Below, piece by piece: positions 22,471-25,360 of a stretch of DNA of 25,360 bases (position 1 is the stretch's first letter; each line of letters begins with the position of its first letter). Source of the stretch: an uncultured Bacteroidales bacterium (GTDB taxonomy: Bacteria; Bacteroidota; Bacteroidia; Bacteroidales; Paludibacteraceae); assembly GCA_903929065.1 (NCBI GenBank), contig CAIYTJ010000440.1, positions 1-25,360 of the forward strand, read 5' to 3'. A model generated the notes under the pieces. It saw nothing but the letters and a program-made list of their open reading frames with translations, was not told where the DNA came from and ran no database searches. A program made the position numbers and the translations under genes.

Positions 22471-24135
22471 ATGAACAAACAAATCTTTTTGCTTGCGCTT
22501 TGCCTTACAGCTACATTATCTGGGTTTTCCCAAATGAAAACCAATATCGATTTAAAAGATAACTGGTATCACCTGAATGGTGAAAAGTATTTTATAAAAG
22601 CCATTGGTTACGAAATTGGTGCAAGGCCCGGTCAGCATCCGTATAAAGATGCTAAGGCAGATAACCTGGATTTGATGAAGTTTGACCTGAAAGTAATCAA
22701 AGAAGGCGGATATAATGCCATCAGAACCTGGAGTGAACTTTCGGAACCACAACTAAAATTGGTGCAAAATTCAGGTTTGAAACTGATAATGGGCATTGCA
22801 GTTGACCCTGAAGGTGATTATGGTGATGCAAAGTTTATACAAAAAAGCGAAGAAAGTGTACGGAAAGTGCTGAATTATGCCCGGAAGTACGATTGCATCA
22901 TTACGTATCTTATCCTCAATGAACCTCAGACTGACCATGTGTATAAAGTGTCGGGGAAAGCATTTACAGTACTAATGAAAGAGCTGATGGCAGTTATTCA
23001 CAAAGAACATCCGGGAATTCCCGTAACCATCTCGGCCAACGCCATGATCAGTGATTATATCGACGAGAATATCTTTGATGTGTATGCTTATAATTGTTAT
23101 GACCACACCGAAGCACAAACTGCCACCATGGGGTTCAAAGATTATATCAAAGGACTATATGAACTGAATGGAAAGAAAAAACCGTTTATAACCACCGAGT
23201 TTGGCTACAGTGTTTCGCAAAAAGGTTTTGGGCGTTACGGCGGCAATACGCTGGTACAACAAAGCAATGGATTGATTGCCAACTACCGCGATTTGTTGGA
23301 TGCCGGTGCCGTGGGGATGTGTCCGTTTTACTATGCCGATGGCTGGTGGAAAGGCGGTGATGAATCATACCACAACCCGGAACAACCGGAAGAATGGTTT
23401 GGTTTTTGGGGATATGCCGACAAAGATGATAAGTTCGGTTCACCGCGACCGGTGTGGTTTGCCATGCGTGATTATATGAAGGCGCTTATTATCAGTCCGA
23501 AAAACAAAGATATTTACATGACCGGCACGATACCTGTTGAACTTTACACCGATAAAGATGCCCGAAAGGTGCTGGTAAAACTGCACGACAAAGTGCTGTA
23601 TTCGAAGAACCTGACCAAAGAAGGTTATTTTGCCGATAAGTTGAAGCTTGACCCGAAAGGAATTGAAGATATGGAGCTAAGCTTTGAGTTTTACGACAAA
23701 GACAATAAACAGATTAAAACCGAATCGATACAAATATTAGCCTCCAACGCTCCATTTGAATTACCAACGCTGACCATTGAAGTTACGCCCGACAAAGATT
23801 TGAACGCGGGTAAAATTGGCAGTATCAAAACACATATAGTGACGAAAGAAAACTTCAAACTGGTGGATGATTTGCGCGTTAGTTTCAACACACACCTTGG
23901 GTGGGAAGTTGGTCCGCAGGCACTGGTGCCGGTTAAAGATCAACCGGAAAAGAAAACCATTGATACGGAAAACTTTTTCGCGATACCGGATAACTGTTGG
24001 GTGGTGAATGCTTCGGCAGGAGTAACCGTTCAATATGGTAAGTTCACCTTCAAAATCCACGACCAGAAACTATTGTACCGCGGCGATTGGGCCAACGGAG
24101 TTGCACGGGTTCCGGCAGAAGCGACTGTGAAATAA
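22471..24135 (+). CDS. Secreted clan GH-A glycoside hydrolase
   Basis: The protein has 554 residues. The signal peptide ends near residue 21 (TLSGFSQ). The N-terminal part (about 30-345) is a TIM barrel: LNGEKYFIKAIGYEIGA, EGGYNAIRTWSEL, LKLIMGIA, a strand-4 LILNEPQ with acid/base Glu151, and a strand-7 FITTEFGYS with nucleophile Glu243. These are the two catalytic glutamates of clan GH-A (retaining). YYADGWWKGGDESY is probably a substrate loop. Residues about 350-550 are beta-rich and probably form one or two immunoglobulin-like domains. The barrel resembles the GH2 C-terminal and GH5 types, but I cannot fix the family, so the glycan is open. No TonB receptor or sulfatase is nearby. Confidence 0.85.
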   Translation: MNKQIFLLALCLTATLSGFSQMKTNIDLKDNWYHLNGEKYFIKAIGYEIGARPGQHPYKDAKADNLDLMKFDLKVIKEGGYNAIRTWSELSEPQLKLVQNSGLKLIMGIAVDPEGDYGDAKFIQKSEESVRKVLNYARKYDCIITYLILNEPQTDHVYKVSGKAFTVLMKELMAVIHKEHPGIPVTISANAMISDYIDENIFDVYAYNCYDHTEAQTATMGFKDYIKGLYELNGKKKPFITTEFGYSVSQKGFGRYGGNTLVQQSNGLIANYRDLLDAGAVGMCPFYYADGWWKGGDESYHNPEQPEEWFGFWGYADKDDKFGSPRPVWFAMRDYMKALIISPKNKDIYMTGTIPVELYTDKDARKVLVKLHDKVLYSKNLTKEGYFADKLKLDPKGIEDMELSFEFYDKDNKQIKTESIQILASNAPFELPTLTIEVTPDKDLNAGKIGSIKTHIVTKENFKLVDDLRVSFNTHLGWEVGPQALVPVKDQPEKKTIDTENFFAIPDNCWVVNASAGVTVQYGKFTFKIHDQKLLYRGDWANGVARVPAEATVK

Positions 24136-24162
24136 AGCAATGTTATAACCTCATAAAAGAAT

Positions 24163-25053
24163 ATGATTAAAAGAGTAGTTGTATGTTGCCTGATAATACT
24201 TTCAGCAATTAATGTAATGGGTCAGTTTCTTCTCGATCCACAAAAAAGCAAAGAAGCTTTGAGGTACTATAATGAAGGCGTACAGGCGTATTATAAAAAT
24301 GATATTGTCGCAGCAGATTCATTGTTCGGGAAGTCATTAGTATATCAAATTACTAAAGATGCATTATACAATTACTCCCAAACAAGAATGTATTTGAAAG
24401 ATACATGTGCTGCCTGCAACAGTTTAAAAATAATTTATAGTAAATTTAAAGATAAAGATGCCACAAAGCAATATTTTGCTGCCTGTAATATTTACTCAGA
24501 TACAACCTATTATGATAAGTCATTTAAAAAAACGAATACAGCAGTTGGTTACAAATATTATGAGGTAATACAAAATTTCAGGTGTGATCTTTATCCACGG
24601 GGTGAAATTCATAAAAAGGGGCATAAAGGAACTTTGAGAAGTTATATGTTTGACTTAAAATCTGATGATGTTGATATAGTTGCAAACTACATGGTAATAG
24701 ATTCAATTAAATACTTTGACTTTGTTTATTATTCTGAGTTTGAAGACGTAAATAAAGAGTTGATGGCAGAATATTCAGCTTATATAAAGAAATATATCCG
24801 TGTAAAATACGATATAAGCAAAGTGGATGAGAACAGCCGGTTTATCAGCGTAGATGTTTTGATTGATAAAAAAGGCAAGATAATAAAATGTGAATTGAAA
24901 TCGAGATATTTCGAAGTGTTGGAACAAACAATACAAGATGATATCAGAAAAGATGTTGAAAAATTGTTTTTGAGAATGCCCAATCTAAAACCGGAGAAAT
25001 TTTTAGATCAACCGGTTGATAAGAGTTACTCAATTAGTGTTACCCTTAGATAA
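24163..25053 (+). CDS. Secreted protein with TPR-like N-terminus and TonB-C-like tail
   Basis: The protein has 296 residues. A signal peptide covers about the first 20 residues (ILSAINVMGQ). Residues 28-75 resemble a tetratricopeptide pair (SKEALRYYNEGVQAYYKNDI, then AADSLFGKSLVYQI). The middle contains DTCAACNSLKII and other cysteines. Residues about 215-296, starting YDISKVDENSRFISVDV and ending in KSYSISVTLR, resemble a TonB C-terminal domain of the kind that follows an energy-transducer or receptor-binding protein, but the protein has no inner-membrane anchor except the signal. A role in envelope protein contacts is a guess. It starts 27 bp after the glycosidase stop and is richer in A and T than the genes before it. 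Confidence 0.72.
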   Translation: MIKRVVVCCLIILSAINVMGQFLLDPQKSKEALRYYNEGVQAYYKNDIVAADSLFGKSLVYQITKDALYNYSQTRMYLKDTCAACNSLKIIYSKFKDKDATKQYFAACNIYSDTTYYDKSFKKTNTAVGYKYYEVIQNFRCDLYPRGEIHKKGHKGTLRSYMFDLKSDDVDIVANYMVIDSIKYFDFVYYSEFEDVNKELMAEYSAYIKKYIRVKYDISKVDENSRFISVDVLIDKKGKIIKCELKSRYFEVLEQTIQDDIRKDVEKLFLRMPNLKPEKFLDQPVDKSYSISVTLR

Positions 25054-25119
25054 ATACAAAAGGGCTTTCACCTCTTCCTAATTATACCATACTGGTGAAC
25101 AAATGCATCTTGTGGCAGC

Positions 25120-25153
25120 GGGGGAATAAATCCGGGCGGTCGGGGTGGTGGGG
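25120..25153 (+). other. G-rich stretch with four G runs in an AT-rich spacer
   Basis: Runs GGGGG, GGG, GGGG and GGGG lie within 34 bases (starting at 25120, 25134, 25142 and 25150) in a spacer that is otherwise AT-rich. Loops are 9, 5 and 4 bases, so a G-quadruplex is possible but the first loop is long. One short frame reads SCGSGGINPGGRGGGDVQNK after a TGA, a glycine-rich tail without a start, so a decayed gene end is another reading. It follows the stop at 25053 and precedes the lipoprotein start. Confidence 0.5.
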
Positions 25154-25201
25154 ATGTTCAAAATAAAATAAAATAAAAAAATGGCGAAAATGATAATTAA
25201 A

Positions 25202-25360
25202 ATGAAAAAATACATTTATGCACCACTTGTCTTTTTAATAATTGGCTGTTCGCATCCAGCAAATTCTATAAGTTTAAGCAAGGTAGAAAAAGAAGAATTA
25301 AGAATTGATACGAAAATATTGAAATCATTAGATGATTCTCTAAATATGACAGGGGATAAA
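25202..25360 (+). CDS. Putative lipoprotein, 5' part only
   Basis: The frame is open from ATG 25202 to the right edge, 53 residues, starting MKKYIYAPLVFLIIGC with a clean lipobox (LIIGC, Cys16). In-frame ATGs at 25181 and 25190 are alternatives that would add a short lysine-containing extension; the chosen start gives the most regular signal peptide. The visible mature part, SHPANSISLSKVEKEELRID followed by TKILKSLDDSLNM, is charged and predicted helical. Nothing identifies its function. Its AT-rich composition is like that of the preceding gene. Confidence 0.7.
   Translation, partial: MKKYIYAPLVFLIIGCSHPANSISLSKVEKEELRIDTKILKSLDDSLNMTGDK

Noticed and set aside
23186..23443. Histidine-rich 85-residue minus-strand open frame
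   Set aside because: It is antisense to the catalytic region of the glycosidase and has no promoter or motif.
1..25360. tRNA, rRNA, riboswitch, transposase, integrase or toxin-antitoxin genes
   Set aside because: I scanned both strands for cloverleaf-like GTTCRA stems, DDE or HTH-type proteins and paired small genes, and found nothing that I could support.

Overview
The window looks like an ordinary chromosomal segment from a member of the Bacteroidota, probably a Bacteroidales or Marinilabiliales-type lineage. The evidence is internal. There is a holB-ricT-gldH cluster with a recognisable gliding-motility-type lipoprotein, GldH. There are many signal peptides ending in SQ or GQ, lipoproteins with a C-terminal lipobox cysteine, and small outer-membrane beta-barrels. 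There is a Fib_succ_major (FISUMP) lipoprotein, and AT-rich spacers carry TAnnTTTG-type -7 promoter elements instead of E. coli-type promoters. I see no rRNA, tRNA, CRISPR array, transposase or phage gene.

Layout. Positions 1-1459 (minus) hold the 5' part of a glycosyltransferase-like gene and a secreted protein made of three tandem cysteine-containing repeats. Positions 1721-2569 (plus) encode a BadF/BadG-type sugar kinase, which converges on transaldolase (2681-3637, minus) at a clear bidirectional terminator. Positions 3726-7165 (all minus) hold a FISUMP lipoprotein, signal peptidase II (lspA), a bile-acid:sodium-symporter-family transporter, a small outer-membrane barrel and an unknown cytosolic protein. 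A dispersed palindromic element sits between lspA and the transporter. Positions 7427-9092 (plus) hold a YbjQ-family gene, its hairpin, a 441-bp minisatellite of 21-bp units in strict phase, and an alpha-helical protein of unknown function with its own good promoter. Positions 9184-12064 (plus) hold a lipoprotein, an RDD membrane protein with a cysteine-bearing N-terminus, an NmrA/SDR-type oxidoreductase and a secreted orphan domain.

Positions 12251-17194 (plus) form a housekeeping block: DNA polymerase III delta prime (holB), RicT, GldH, tRNA m7G46 methyltransferase (trmB, GTG start) and an Mrp-type ATPase. Positions 17474-20852 hold an OmpA-family porin-like protein and a long-chain acyl-CoA ligase. 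Positions 20923-25053 look like one transcription unit with gaps of 27-31 bp: outer-membrane barrel, lipoprotein alpha/beta hydrolase, secreted clan GH-A glycosidase, and a secreted protein with a TonB-C-like tail. A truncated lipoprotein gene runs off the right edge.

The most unusual object is the 21-bp minisatellite at 7818-8258: 21 units with no indel, mostly alternating between two unit types. Other points worth attention are the triple-repeat secreted protein, an orphan copy of the domain that normally precedes alpha/beta hydrolases, the palindrome at 5010-5040, and the hydrolase/glycosidase cluster at 20923-24135. I found no convincing defence or mobile system.
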